Shown here one piece after another: positions 1-11,162 of a stretch of 64,000 bases of DNA. Numbering within the stretch: position 1 is the first letter of the stretch; each line of letters begins with the position of its first letter. The notes under the pieces were generated by a model. That model was not told the DNA's origin. It did not search any database and saw only the letters and a program-made list of their open reading frames with translations. Location of the stretch: positions 120,571,524-120,635,523 of the forward strand of contig OX578145.1 of NCBI GenBank assembly GCA_951213105.1, in the 5' to 3' direction. A program made the position numbers and the translations under genes. This stretch comes from Amaurobius ferox. Taxonomy: Eukaryota; Arthropoda; Arachnida; Araneae; Amaurobiidae.

Positions 1-2811
1 GCTGATAAAACAAATAGTAGGATTTTCAATTTCATTTATACAGGTGAACGAACTTACCCCATTAACTCGAAAGTGATACACAAATGATTCCTAAAATAGA
101 AATGATCTAACATGTGAATGACATTAATGAAGGATAAACGGAGATGTAAATTTAAGTGGGATACTACCGTAGCTGACCATTAAAATTTAATGAAATTCAT
201 AACTACAGCCGTTTTCCTCCTGTGCTGATAAAACAAATAGTAGGATTTTCAATTTCATTTATACAGGTGAACGAACTTACCCCATTAACTCGAAAGTGAT
301 ACACAAATGATTCCTAAAATAGAAATGATCTAACATATGAATGACATTAATGAAGGATAAGCGGAGATGTAAATTTTAAGTGGGATACTACCGTAGCTGA
401 CCATTAAAATTTAATGAAATTCATAACTACAGCCGTTTTCCTCCTGTGCTGATAAAACAAATAGTAGGATTTTCAATTCATTTATACATGTGAACGAACT
501 TACCCCATTAACTCGAAAGTGATACACAAATGATTCCTAAAATAGAAATGATCTAACATGTGAATGATATTAATGAAGGATAAACGGAGATGTAAATTTA
601 AGTGGGATACTACCGTAGCTGACCATTTAAATTTAATGAAATTCATAACTACAGCCGTTTTCCTCCTGTGCTGATAAAACAAATAGTAGGATTTTCAATT
701 TCATTTATACAGGTGAACGAACTTACCCCATTAACTCGAAAGTGATACACAAATGATTCCTAAAATAGAAATGATCTAACATATGAATGACATTAATGAA
801 GGATAAGCGGAGATGTAAATTTTAAGTGGGATACTACCGTAGCTGACCATTAAAATTTAATGAAATTCATAACTACAGCCGTTTTCCTCCTGTGCTGATA
901 AAACAAATAGTAGGATTTTCAATTTCATTTATACAGGTGAACGAACTTACCCCATTAACTCGAAAGTGATACACAAATGATTCCTAAAATAGAAATGATC
1001 TAACATGTGAATGACATTAATGAAGGATAAGCGGAGATGTAAATTTTAAGTGGGATACTACCGTAGCTGACCATTAAAATTTAATGAAATTCATAACTAC
1101 AGCCGTTTTCCTCCTGTGCTGATAAAACAAATAGTAGGATTTTCAATTCATTTATACATGTGATCGAACTTACCCCATTAACTCGAAAGTGATACACAAA
1201 TGATTCCTAAAATAGAAATGATCTAACATGTGAATGATATTAATGAAGGATAAACGGAGATGTAAATTTAAGTGGGATACTACCGTAGCTGACCATTTAA
1301 ATTTAATGAAATTCATAACTACAGCCGTTTTCCTCCTGTGCTGATAAAACAAATAGTAGGATTTTCAATTTCATTTATACAGGTGAACGAACTTACCCCA
1401 TTAACTCGAAAGTGATACACAAATGATTCCTAAAATAGAAATGATCTAACATATGAATGACATTAATGAAGGATAAGCGGAGATGTAAATTTTAAGTGGG
1501 ATACTACCGTAGCTGACCATTAAAATTTAATGAAATTCATAACTACAGCCGTTTTCCTCCTGTGCTGATAAAAGAAATAGTAGGATTTTCAATTTCATTT
1601 ATACAGGTGAACGAACTTACCCCATTAACTCGAAAGTGATACACAAATGATTCCTAAAATAGAAATGATCTAACATGTGAATGACATTAATGAAGGATAA
1701 ACGGAGATGTAAATTTAAGTGGGATACTACCGTAGCTGACCATTAAAATTTAATGAAATTCATAACTACAGCCGTTTTCCTCCTGTGCTGATAAAACAAA
1801 TAGTAGGATTTTCAATTTCATTTATACAGGTGAACGAACTTACCCCATTAACTCGAAAGTGATACACAAATGATTCCTAAAATAGAAATGATCTAACATA
1901 TGAATGACATTAATGAAGGATAAGCGGAGATGTAAATTTTAAGTGGGATACTACCGTAGCTGACCATTAAAATTTAATGAAATTCATAACTACAGCCGTT
2001 TTCCTCCTGTGCTGATAAAACAAATAGTAGGATTTTCAATTTCATTTATACAGGTGAACGAACTTACCCCATTAACTCGAAAGTGATACACAAATGATTC
2101 CTAAAATAGAAATGATCTAACATGTGAATGACATTAATGAAGGATAAACGGAGATGTAAATTTAAGTGGGATACTACCGTAGCTGACCATTAAAATTTAA
2201 TGAAATTCATAACTACAGCCGTTTTCCTCCTGTGCTGATAAAACAAATAGTAGGATTTTCAATTTCATTTATACAGGTGAACGAACTTACCCCATTAACT
2301 CGAAAGTGATACACAAATGATTCCTAAAATAGAAATGATCTAACATATGAATGACATTAATGAAGGATAAACGGAGATGTAAATTTTAAGTGGGATACTA
2401 CCGTAGCTGACCATTAAAATTTAATGAAATTCATAACTACAGCCGTTTTCCTCCTGTGCTGATAAAACAAATAGTAGGATTTTCAATTCATTTATACAGG
2501 TGAACGAACTTACCCCATTAACTCGAAAGTGATACACAAATGATTCCTAAAATAGAAATGATCTAACATGTGAATGACATTAATGAAGGATAAACGGAGA
2601 TGTAAATTTAAGTGGGATACTACCGTAGCTGACCATTTAAATTTAATGAAATTCATAACTACAGACGTTTTCCTCCTGTGCTGATAAAACAAATAGTTGG
2701 ATTTTCAATTTCATTAATACAGGTGAACGAACTTACCCCATTAACTCGAAAGTGATACACAAATGATTCCTAAAATAGAAATGATCTAACATGTGAATGA
2801 CGTTAAAGAAG
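1..2811 (-). repeat. Tandem array of a 223-bp unit made from the 3' end of a DYRK exon, its splice donor and flanking intron
   Basis: Units begin at 1, 224, 448, 670, 894, 1118, 1340, 1564, 1787, 2011, 2234, 2458 and 2680, with periods of 222-224 bp. That is twelve full units plus a partial one that merges into the real exon. Read on the minus strand, each unit holds the exon's last 75 bp (true copy 2737-2811) with codons for [20 protein letters not shown], then a GTAAGT donor, then about 148 bp of intron. Units differ by a few substitutions and 1-2 bp indels. Three variant types can be seen, marked by CACATG or CATATG, by one or two T in the T-rich stretches, and by valine or isoleucine before IHML. 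Units 3-4 (448-893) and 6-7 (1118-1563) differ at one base in what I compared, so a 670-bp trimer was duplicated as a block. The 60-residue minus-strand ORFs in some units are read-through of intron into exon and are not independent genes. The array reaches the window edge, so its true length is unknown. Confidence 0.93.
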
Positions 2812-2877
2812 CCGTCTCGGTCTTTCTTCGTCACCTGTTCTAGTATTTTGACTTCTACTAGGGCTTGCTGGTGAAAC
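2737..2877 (-). CDS. DYRK2: DYRK class II protein kinase, internal exon (helix C to hinge)
   Basis: This 141-bp exon encodes the part of a dual-specificity tyrosine-regulated kinase N-lobe that runs from helix C to the hinge. The minus-strand acceptor is TGTGTTTCAG at 2878 and the donor GTAAGT at 2736-2731. It starts by completing an arginine codon (AG|G) left open by the exon at 11163. The readable product starts [15 protein letters not shown], with the helix C glutamate in EVKIL, and continues [20 protein letters not shown] to the hinge LMG. This matches the family pattern in which R-FH.QA..E..IL is followed by NVIHML and FRNH..TFEL. It ends in phase 2 (GG|). The next expected segment, MNLYEL and the catalytic loop, is not in the window and should lie beyond position 1. 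The last 75 bp are copied twelve times downstream. Class II DYRK is secure; DYRK2 rather than 3 or 4 is a guess. Confidence 0.93.
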
Positions 2878-3126
2878 CTGAAACACATAGCTCTTGTCAG
2901 GTATGAACATTTCAGACACTGAATGCTTTTATACATAGGAACAAACAGTCTTTAACGTTTAAATCCTATCAATACATCTCATGTAATAAAGAAGTTCATC
3001 TTTTTTTTATCGGTGTGTTGACCAAGTAGCGAAAAAAACACATAGCTAATAAATTTGGTGCAGTGATTCTTCAGGTTAGATTCTATGACAACTTGGAACG
3101 ATATCGTTCGTAATTTAAATTACTTT

Positions 3127-3965
3127 TACTTTTTCTGCAATACAAGGTAATGTATAGGGAAAGTATTGGAATCATGTCGAAAACCGCAACTCGAGTTTTC
3201 GACGGATCTACACGTTTCGAGACCTCTAGAATACGAAAAAACTATTTTTAGCGTGACGTCTGTGTGTGTGTGTGTGTGTCTGTCTGTCTGTGCAATGTAT
3301 ATATCCACTCTAACTCAAAAACTAATGGACCGAATTTCATAAAATTTGGTAGGTAAGTCCCTTGGATGTGACCCTGGTGCTGATTAGTTTTTGGTATGAT
3401 TCGTAAAAACAGAACCCGCCTTTTTTTTAAATGGCCCGTAAAAATTCCATTTATCTTCTATAGCTAAAATACTGATAGACCAAATTTCACATAATTTCGT
3501 AGATAATTTACTTGTTGGAGACTCTGGTGCTGATTAGAATTTGGTACGATTCGGAGAAGAAGAAGCAGCCTTTTTTTACGAAATTGCCCGCAAAAATTTC
3601 ATGTATACACTCTAAATAATGTACTAAATGACCAAATTTCACAAAATTTGGTAGATAAGTTACTTGTGGGATACTCTGGTGCTGGTTAGATATTGGTACG
3701 ATTCGGTAAGATCAACCTGCCTTTTTTTACGAAATGGCCGTCAAAATCTCCAAAATCTAAAAAAAAAAGACTAAGTAGTGTATGCATGCTCAAATGTATC
3801 AATGAAATTCTTGTTTTATATGCAATTTTTGAAGAGGAAAATAATATAACACACTCTATTATACTTTAGGACTAACCGTTCTCAAGATATTTGAGATTTC
3901 TTGCATTTTTGTTACGCCGATTTCGGTAAAATGTCCAATTACCAAATAAAAACAAAAATTGAATT
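3127..3965 (+). mobile_element. Family A non-autonomous repeat, copy A1 (3' truncated)
   Basis: It begins with the family palindrome, TACTTT..CTGCAATAC followed by GTATAGGGAAAGTA, then CTCGAGTTTTCGACGGATC and a TG/TGTC simple repeat near 3260-3290. After that come several roughly 150-bp diverged subrepeats containing CCAAATTTCACAAAATTTGG-like words and runs of T followed by ACGAAATGGCC. Similarity to copy A2 stops near 3965, before the CACATCAG end. No coding capacity. Confidence 0.75.
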
Positions 3966-4084
3966 GGATTGAAAAATTGTTTATTTATTTTACGTTGAAG
4001 TGCAATTTTGAGTAATTTTCATATAAATCGCTTCCTTGGCTATCGAAAATATCTTTACGGAATTTCTGTTATGTATATATCATA

Positions 4085-4515
4085 AAAAAATAATATAATA
4101 TAATTAATATAATATAATAAATATAATAAAGTCTCTTTCCAATGATTTATTAACCAAATCGGTAAACCAGTTTCTTATTATTTAAACATAAAAATGTTTG
4201 AGAATACATGAATAAATGTTTGGCATTTTTTTTTTCGTGGATCAACGAATTGAAGATCCACACGTTTCTAATTTTTTGGCGTGAATATTGAGTGATATCT
4301 TCCCATTTTAATAATAATAAAATAATATAAATATCATGAAATAATAATGTAATATAATAAATATAATATAATAATAATATAATTATATAAATATAATAAA
4401 ATAATAATATAATATAATAAATATAATATAATAATAATATAATATATTATAATAAGTATAATAAAATAATATAAATATAATTTTAATAATAATAATAATA
4501 ATATTAATAATAATG
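4085..4515. repeat. AT-rich TAATA/ATAATA simple-sequence tract
   Basis: Two blocks, about 4085-4130 and 4305-4515, consist almost wholly of TAATA, ATAATAT and AAT repeats. The long minus-strand ORF here is low-complexity (I/L/Y) and not a gene. Confidence 0.85.
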
Positions 4516-4590
4516 ACTCTATTTCTGAATTTTTTGTAAACTTATAAGTGTGCACAATCCGCTTTGACGATAAGAACTTGCACTTCCATC

Positions 4591-4665
4591 TCAATAGTTC
4601 AACGGTAAAGCGTCGGCTGGCCACTACGAAAATCCGTGGTTCGATTCCCGGTTAGGGCAGGAAGG
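4591..4665 (+). other. tRNA-like segment (A and B box), probably a SINE head or tRNA pseudogene
   Basis: TAGTTCAACGGTAAAGC resembles a pol III A box and GGTTCGATTCC is a consensus B box, at tRNA-like spacing. The acceptor and T stems do not pair well, so a functional tRNA is unlikely. It is not the same head as the SINE copies near 53 and 62 kb. Confidence 0.45.
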
Positions 4666-5149
4666 TTTTTTACAAGCGGATCAATGAAATTTACAAATTT
4701 TTATTCGAACTATAGTGGAAAATAAGCTTTCCCGTCTTCATTATGCCACAACTGGGAGCGTGTCAGTTGCTTTGAAAAGCAGTGACGTATTTATATAGAA
4801 GTTGTTAAATTTCGTTGTATAATTGACATAGTTGCGCATACCCGAAAACGAAGCGTAAGAATGACTTTTGTTCAAAACAAGCATTCGGAAATTAACTTGT
4901 GTTATTTACTCTGAATCTGTGTTTTTTACGGAGCAGGCACTTGTTTTGGTGATTGACGCCGGAGAATTTGTTTTCGTTAAATTTTAGATATAATTCTTCT
5001 TTTAAAGTTTTCTATTATTCTTTCCATCGGAGATTTTCAGAAGAATTTATAACCTTGTTCATGAGATATCATGCACACCATTGTTTCGAGACATATGTCG
5101 CTGAAGTTCCAGAGTACACGTGAAAACAAGAGGTTTAGCATTTCATTTT

Positions 5150-6100
5150 TACTTTCCCTGCAATACATGGTAATGTATAGGGAAATTATTAGAATCATGT
5201 CGAAAATCGCAACTCGAGTTTTCGATGGATCTACACGTTTCGAGACCTCTAGAATACGAAACAACTATTTTTAGCGTGACGTCTATGTGTGTGTGTCTGT
5301 CTGTATGTGTATCTGTCTGTCTGTGTGTCGGTGCAATGTATGTATCCACTCTAACTCAAAAACTAATGGACCGAATTTCATAAAATTTGGTAGGTAAGTC
5401 ACTCGGATATGACTTTGGTGCTGATTAGTTTTTGGTATGATTCGTAAAAACGGAACCCGCCTTTTTTTGTGAAATGGCTAGCTCTAGCTAAAATACTAAT
5501 TGACCAAATTTCACAAAATTTAGTATATAAGTTACTTACTCTGGTGCTGATTAGAATTTAGTACGATTCAGAAAAGAAGAACCCGTCTTTTTTTATGAAA
5601 TGGCCCGCAAAAATGTCATGTATTTACCCTTGCTAAAGTACTAATTGAGCAAATTTCACAATACTTGGTAGATAAGTTACTTGTAGGACATTCTGGTGCT
5701 GATTCGATTTTGGTACGATTCGGAAAATAACAACTTGCCTTTTTTTACGAAATGACCCGCAAAAATCGCCAAAATCTAAAAAAAAAAAAAGACTAGATAT
5801 GCTGAAATGTATCAATTAAATTCTTATTTTATACGCAATTTTTGACGAGGAAAATAATATAACACACTCCATTATACTTTAGGACTAACCGTTCACAAGA
5901 TATTTGAGATTTCTTGCATTTTTGTTACGCCGCTATCGGAAAAATGTCCAGTTACCAAATAAAAACAAAAATTGAATAAAAAATGCAAATTTAGTGTTAT
6001 TTGGTGCAATTAAACTCAATCTAATGAATTTTTAAAGAAATAAAGAAAATATGAATTTAAGTCGGCAGGGAAAGTCATGTGATGCCCACATCAGATTGTT
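5150..6100 (+). mobile_element. Family A repeat, copy A2 (full length)
   Basis: It starts TACTTTCCCTGCAATACATG with the palindrome partner GTATAGGGAAA. It ends CAGGGAAAGTCATGTG..CCCACATCAGATTG. It is about 950 bp, with an internal TG/TC microsatellite (5283-5330) and no ORF of note. Its last base abuts the first base of copy A3. Confidence 0.82.
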
Positions 6101-6905
6101 TACTTTCCCTGCAATACATGGTAATGTATAGAGAAAGTATTAGAGTTGTGTCGAAAACCAAAACATGAGTTTTCGATATATCTACATGTTTTGGAACCTC
6201 TAGAAAACGAAAAAGCTATTTCTAGAGTGACGTGTGTGTCTATGTGTCTATCTATGCAATGTGTATCCACTCTAACTCAAAAATTAACTGACGAAATTTT
6301 ATAGCTAAGTTTCTTTTCGGTAATCCAAGTATGTACTGATTAGATTTTGGTACAATTCGGCATAAAAGTATCTGGCAATATTTTGCGAAATGGTCCGCAA
6401 AAAATCGCAATTATCCACTCTAGCTGAAACACTAATTGACTAACTCAAAATTTAGTAGATAAGTCACTTATAGTTTATCCTAGTGCTGATTAGATTTTGA
6501 TACGATTCGGGAAAATAGAACTTGCCTTTTCTATGCGAAAAGTCTGGTAAAATTCGTCAAAATCTAAAATAAAAGACTACGTATGCTCAAATGTAGTAAT
6601 TAAATGCTTATTATAGATGTAAATTTTGACGACGATGAAAAGAATAAGCTCAAACCCATTATTCTAGGATAAGTCGTTCTCGAGATATTTTAGTTTTCTC
6701 GTATTTTTGCTACGCCAGCTTTGAAAATACGTCATTACCAAATGAAAACGAAAGTTGTATTTAAAAGTGCAAATTCAGTGCCATTTCAAATAATTATGCG
6801 CGATATTTTGTGCAATTAAACTCAATTTAATGAATTATTAAAGAAATGAAGAGAAAATGAATTTGAGTTTGTAGGAAATGTCATGTGCTGATCACATCAG
6901 ATATT
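6101..6905 (+). mobile_element. Family A repeat, copy A3, head-to-tail with A2 and B1
   Basis: It starts directly after the CACATCAGATTGTT end of A2 with TACTTTCCCTGCAATACATG. It ends GTCATGTGCTGATCACATCAGATAT, followed immediately by a family B start. It is more diverged than A2. Confidence 0.8.
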
Positions 6906-7495
6906 TACTTTCCTTAGTATAATGTATCAGGAAAGTATTGTGAAGAGATCGAAAATTCGAATTCGAGTTTTCGACGAGAGAGCACGTTTCAAGCAACCCT
7001 GAACACGAATCCAGCGTTTTCGAGGTGATGTTTGTGTGTGTGTGTGTGTGTGACTGTGAGACTGTGAGACTGTGGAGACGATATCTCACGAACGAATGGA
7101 GTGATTCGAACGAAATTTAGTACAAAAATCACAATCCGTAAACACTGGAAGCCTATTGTTTTTAAACGCAATCGAATATTCAGAACCCTCCCAAATTTTG
7201 AGTGAAATTTTGAAAAATTCATCAAAAAATCAAAACCTTTAATAAAATTATGAAAATAATTATATCTTATGTAATTTTCCATTAGAAAACGATCGATAAA
7301 AATTTTATAACGCTAGTATATACCGTTCTCGAAATATTACACATTTTTCGAATAATTCTATTAAAAAATCACATAAAATTAATAAAAAATATTAACTTTT
7401 GTGAAATATTTTCACTCTTCATGTATGATATTATGCGATAAATTTGTCGACATCATTCGCGTTGACCTAGCTCGTTCTATTCACGAGAAAATATA

Positions 7496-8839
7496 CACTC
7501 ACGGACAATGAAATTTGCGCACCAAGAAGCAAACATGGTACAACCGCGAAATTATGTAAATAGCTAGAGGGGCGTAAATAGTAATGGAATGATGTAAATA
7601 GGTAAGTAAAATAGATAGTAAATGATGTAAATAGGCGCTGCAAGCATGAGCCAGCGGCCTTATAAACCGGTGTATCGACGCAAGCACGAGTACGGAGAGA
7701 AAAGAATGGTGGGTAGACGCCAGAAATGTCGACATATGCAATTGACGGACTTCGAGATAGGCTTGATGATCAGGCTGAAAACCGTTGGGTGGTCAGCGCG
7801 CCGTATAGCCGTCACGTGGATCGTTCGGATTATACCGTCCGACGGTGTTGGGAGCACTGATCACGGGACGCCACCTAGACACGGAAGGACCAGGCATACC
7901 ACAAGTAGTGAGGATTGAATGATCGTGCGGCATGCACGTATAGAGCCCACGGCGACCCGTTCCGTGATACAGGTACACTTAGCGGCTCCTGTGTGCCCAC
8001 GAACCATATCTAGATGCCTGACGGAAGTGAATCTGCGATCCCAGCGTCCCTTACGTGTGCTGGCGTTAACACTGGAACATCGGCGGCTCCGGTTGTATTG
8101 GTGTTGGGCCAGAGCAACGTGGAACGCCACATATTAGCAATGTGTGATGTTCAGCGATGAGTGCCGCTTCGTTTTGGGGGCTGATGATCAACGTGTCTGG
8201 GTTTGGAGGTCCCCTGCACAAAGCTACAATCTTAACGTTGTCATCGAGCTCCACATCAGCCTCACTGCAGGCATCATGGGCTGGGGAGCCATAGCTACAA
8301 CAGCCGATCCGCTCTAGCAGTGGTACCTGGAACAATGGCGGGACAGCGGTACGTGGATGAGATTCTACGGCCCCATATGCTCCCATTCGTTTCTGAGATT
8401 CCAGGTGCGCAATTTCAGCAGGATAATGCCCGGCCGCACACGGCTCGGGTCGCCTTGGCCTGCCTGAGTCATGTCCAGACACTTTCATGGCCTGCCCGCT
8501 CCCCAGATCTATCCCTTATCGAGCATGTGTTAGGCCAGTTGAAACGCCAGTTGCCTCGTTTCCGCAATCTATGGGATTTGGAACGTAACGTCCAACAGGT
8601 GTACCGCAGGACAACATCAGCCGTCTGTTCGACACCATGTCGGACCGTATTGCTGCTTGTATCGCAGCACGAGGAGGTGGGACGCGCTATTGAGGATGAC
8701 CGGACTGTGTACCACAGCTCCCTCTGTACGTGTTCCCCTGCGCTGTTTTTGTGATCATCATCTGTATCCTTCCATCAATAAAATTTCAGGTCCATCCTAT
8801 GCTACCTTCTTGGTGCGCAACTTTCATTGTCCGTGAGTG
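7496..8839 (+). mobile_element. Tc1-like DNA transposon with TA duplication
   Basis: Near-perfect terminal inverted repeats of about 35 bp start CACTCACGGACAATGAAA and end with their reverse complement. TA flanks both ends (7494-7495 and 8840-8841). The uninterrupted target can be read in other family B copies (for example near 35046, AAATATACTTTGAGTA), so the boundaries are confirmed by a paralogous empty site. The element is 1344 bp. Confidence 0.95.
7646..8754 (+). pseudogene. Degenerate Tc1-type transposase
   Basis: This is a decayed cut-and-paste transposase. The N-terminal part (7646-7918) has LTDFEIGLMIRLKTVGWSAR, resembling the Tc1 paired-like helix-turn-helix. The same frame continues after an in-frame TGA (7916-7918) with RHARIEPTATRSVIQVH and LRSQRPLRVL..HRRLRLYWC, typical of Tc1 transposases. 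After another stop at 8135 comes MFSDECRF with the first catalytic Asp at 8156. A frameshift then moves to the frame of 8320-8754, which holds QQDNARPHTA (second Asp, 8422) and PARSPDLSLIEHV (Glu, 8521). I count 32 residues between the second Asp and the Glu, fewer than the classical 34. At least two stops and one frameshift make it non-functional. It resembles Tc1 copies common in arthropod genomes. Confidence 0.92.
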
Positions 8840-9979
8840 TACTTTGGGTAATAGTTTTGTATTTGGACGCCAATAGTCATTTATCCGCTATAAGAATGAT
8901 CTATTTTTCCGTCTATAACGCTTGGTGAGATTTTGACGACAAATTTGGAAGAACGTCGCCAAATTGGTGGCTTTTTAATTGTCGCCCAATTCAAGAAAAT
9001 GTCTCCAAATTGATGAAAATGGCGTTAAATCAATGAAAGTGACAATAACAATTGAGTGAAATTCAATATCTTTGAAATAATATAATCTACTATAGGAATT
9101 TTTCGTCTGTAACGCTTAGGCAAAACATCGTCAAGATGACGACTTTTTAAATGTTGCCAAATTGATGAAAATACCCCCAAGATTGTTAAAACTGTCACCA
9201 AATTGATAAAATTGTCTCCAAATTGATAAAAATATCGCCAAACTTATAGAAATGTCACCAATTGATAACAATAACTCTAAATCAATAAAAATGGCAACTA
9301 ATTGATGGAAATTAAATATATCGGAATGAACATAAGATTCGATTATGAGAATAACCCATTTCTCCGCTCGTCCGTCCATAATGCTTAGCGATAAATTTTG
9401 CGGGATGTCGCCATTTTGCCAAATTGACCAAAATATCGCCAAACTATTAAAAATGTTGTCAAACTGATAAAATTGACGCTAAATGGGAGGTAATATTTTG
9501 TAAACTTTTATTTCCGTTATATGACGAGCATACGCTTATATGACGGAATGTATATGTGAAATATTCTTTTCTCCGTTTGTTTGTAACACTTAGGGAGACA
9601 TTTGGCGAACTTGGTGAATTACTGATATATATCGCCATCTTGGCGATTCTCACCCCCCAGATTGACAAAAATATCGTCAAATTGCAAAAGTTACGCCAAG
9701 TTAATGGTAATGATGCCTAATTGATGAATTTGTAATTAAAATATTTTGATATATGGACTATATTGCTTATTGAGGATGCTATCAATATTGATAATTGTTA
9801 ATTAAGAGTTTAAAAAGTTCATTAAGTACATTTCATTTGTACAATTCAACATTAAGAACACTGTGCTATAGATCTTATACATACATTTTTCAGTATGAAA
9901 AAATTATGTGAAAATTTTCACTGTGAAAAATCTATTACATTATATATGGAAAGTTATGTGCTGTCCATATCAGATTTTT

Positions 9980-10109
9980 TACTTGTCTTATATACATATT
10001 ATACTATATAAGGAAAGTATCGTGGCTGGATCGAAAATTCGAATTCGAGTTTTACACGGGAAAGCATGTTTCAAACATCCCTGAACACGAATCAAATTGT
10101 TTTGAGGTG

Positions 10110-10164
<55 letters not shown>

Positions 10165-10988
10165 TGTATGTGTGTGTATGTGTATGTGTGTGTATGTGTG
10201 TGTGTATATGTGTGTGTGTGAGCGATTTGAATAAAATTTGGTACAAAAATTACAATACGTCAATACTGGAAGTCTATTGTTTTTAAACACAATCGAATGT
10301 TCAGAACTTCCCTAAATTTTCGAGTGAAATTGTGAAAAAAATCCCCAAAAAATCCCAAACCTTTAATAAAGTTACGCAAATAGACATTTCTTATGTAATT
10401 TTTCCCTAGAAAACGATTCACATAAATTTTTGAATGCTAGCATGAACCGTTCTCGAGATATTGCATATAGAAAGAAAATTTGAAATTTTTCAATCAAATT
10501 TATCAAAAAATCCCATAAATTAAAAAAAAAATATTAACTTTTGAGAAATATGTTCCCTTTACATATGTAATACCATGCGATGAATTTGGCGACATCATTC
10601 CTGTGGATCTAGCTCGTTCCATTTATGAGGAAATATACTTTGAGTAGTACTTTGTATTTGAAATCCAATAGTCATTTATCTGCTATAAGAATAACTTATT
10701 TCTCCGTCCATAACGCTTGGCGATATTTTGGCGACGAATTTGGCGGAATGTCCAACGCGACTTTTTAAATGTTGCCAAATTCACAGAAATCTCGCCAAAT
10801 GAATAAAAATGGCGCTAAACCAATGAAAATGCCGACTGATTAACGAAAATTCAAAATCTTAAGAAATAGGTAAGAAATAGGAAAGAATATAAGTATCTAC
10901 TATAAGAATAACTGATTTTATTTTACTGTAAAAGTAGTAAATTCATTTCATTAAGGAAAGTCATGTGCTTACCACATCAGGTTTTTCT
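9980..10988 (+). mobile_element. Family B repeat, copy B2, head-to-tail with B1
   Basis: It starts TACTTGTCTTATATACATAT with the palindrome partner ATATAAGGAAAGTA. A TG/TATG microsatellite runs about 10109-10220. It ends AAGGAAAGTCATGTGCTTACCACATCAGG. The His-Thr-rich ORFs on the minus strand are translations of the microsatellite. Confidence 0.82.
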
Positions 10989-11162
10989 TATTTATATCAC
11001 TATGGAATGAAAGTACTACAAAGTTATTGGCATTCATTTTTACGAAGTTTTTTTGGCTACAGAATGTGGAGACTAGAAAATATTTTTCTTTCAACATTGC
11101 TAACACACAAAACACTTTTTATGCGACACTGATTAAAATATTAGACACTGAAGCAAACTTAC

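Larger units (their letters stand above)
6906..9979 (+). mobile_element. Family B repeat, copy B1, enlarged by a Tc1 insertion and internal subrepeat expansion
   Basis: The 5' end is TACTTTCCTTAGTATAATG..CAGGAAAGTATTG, followed by a TG microsatellite (7032-7052). It ends near 9979 with GCTGTCCATATCAGATTTTTT. A Tc1-like element occupies 7496-8839. From about 8885 to 9750 the segment with TAACGCTTGGCGAGATTTTG and many GCCAAATTGAT words is repeated about four times with divergence. Other copies have it once, or twice in B8. Confidence 0.8.
2878..11162 (-). other. DYRK intron of 8.3 kb between the beta-3 exon and the helix C exon
   Basis: The donor is GTAAGT at 11162-11157 (minus) and the acceptor CAG ends at 2878. 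The phase is 2 on both sides. It is filled by family A and B repeats, a Tc1-like transposon and AT-rich simple sequence, listed separately. In 2890-3126, 3966-4084, 4670-5149 and 10989-11162 I see no gene. Confidence 0.9.

Noticed and set aside
500..2692. Repeated 60-residue minus-strand ORFs as small genes
   Set aside because: They are read-through of intron sequence into the copied exon end in units that happen to lack stops. The coding signal belongs to the DYRK exon.
1..2811. CRISPR-like array or plain centromeric satellite
   Set aside because: The unit is a 223-bp direct repeat without spacers, and it contains a splice donor and exon codons from the adjacent gene.
4591..4665. Functional tRNA gene
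   Set aside because: A and B boxes are present but acceptor and T stems do not pair, so it is listed only as tRNA-like.
8066..8488. 140-residue minus-strand ORF
   Set aside because: It is antisense to the transposase remnant, which has clear catalytic motifs on plus.
10052..10290. His-Thr-rich and Cys-Val-rich ORFs at the TG/CA tracts (also near 20.8, 22.8, 34.4 and 48.7 kb)
   Set aside because: These are translations of microsatellites inside family B repeats.
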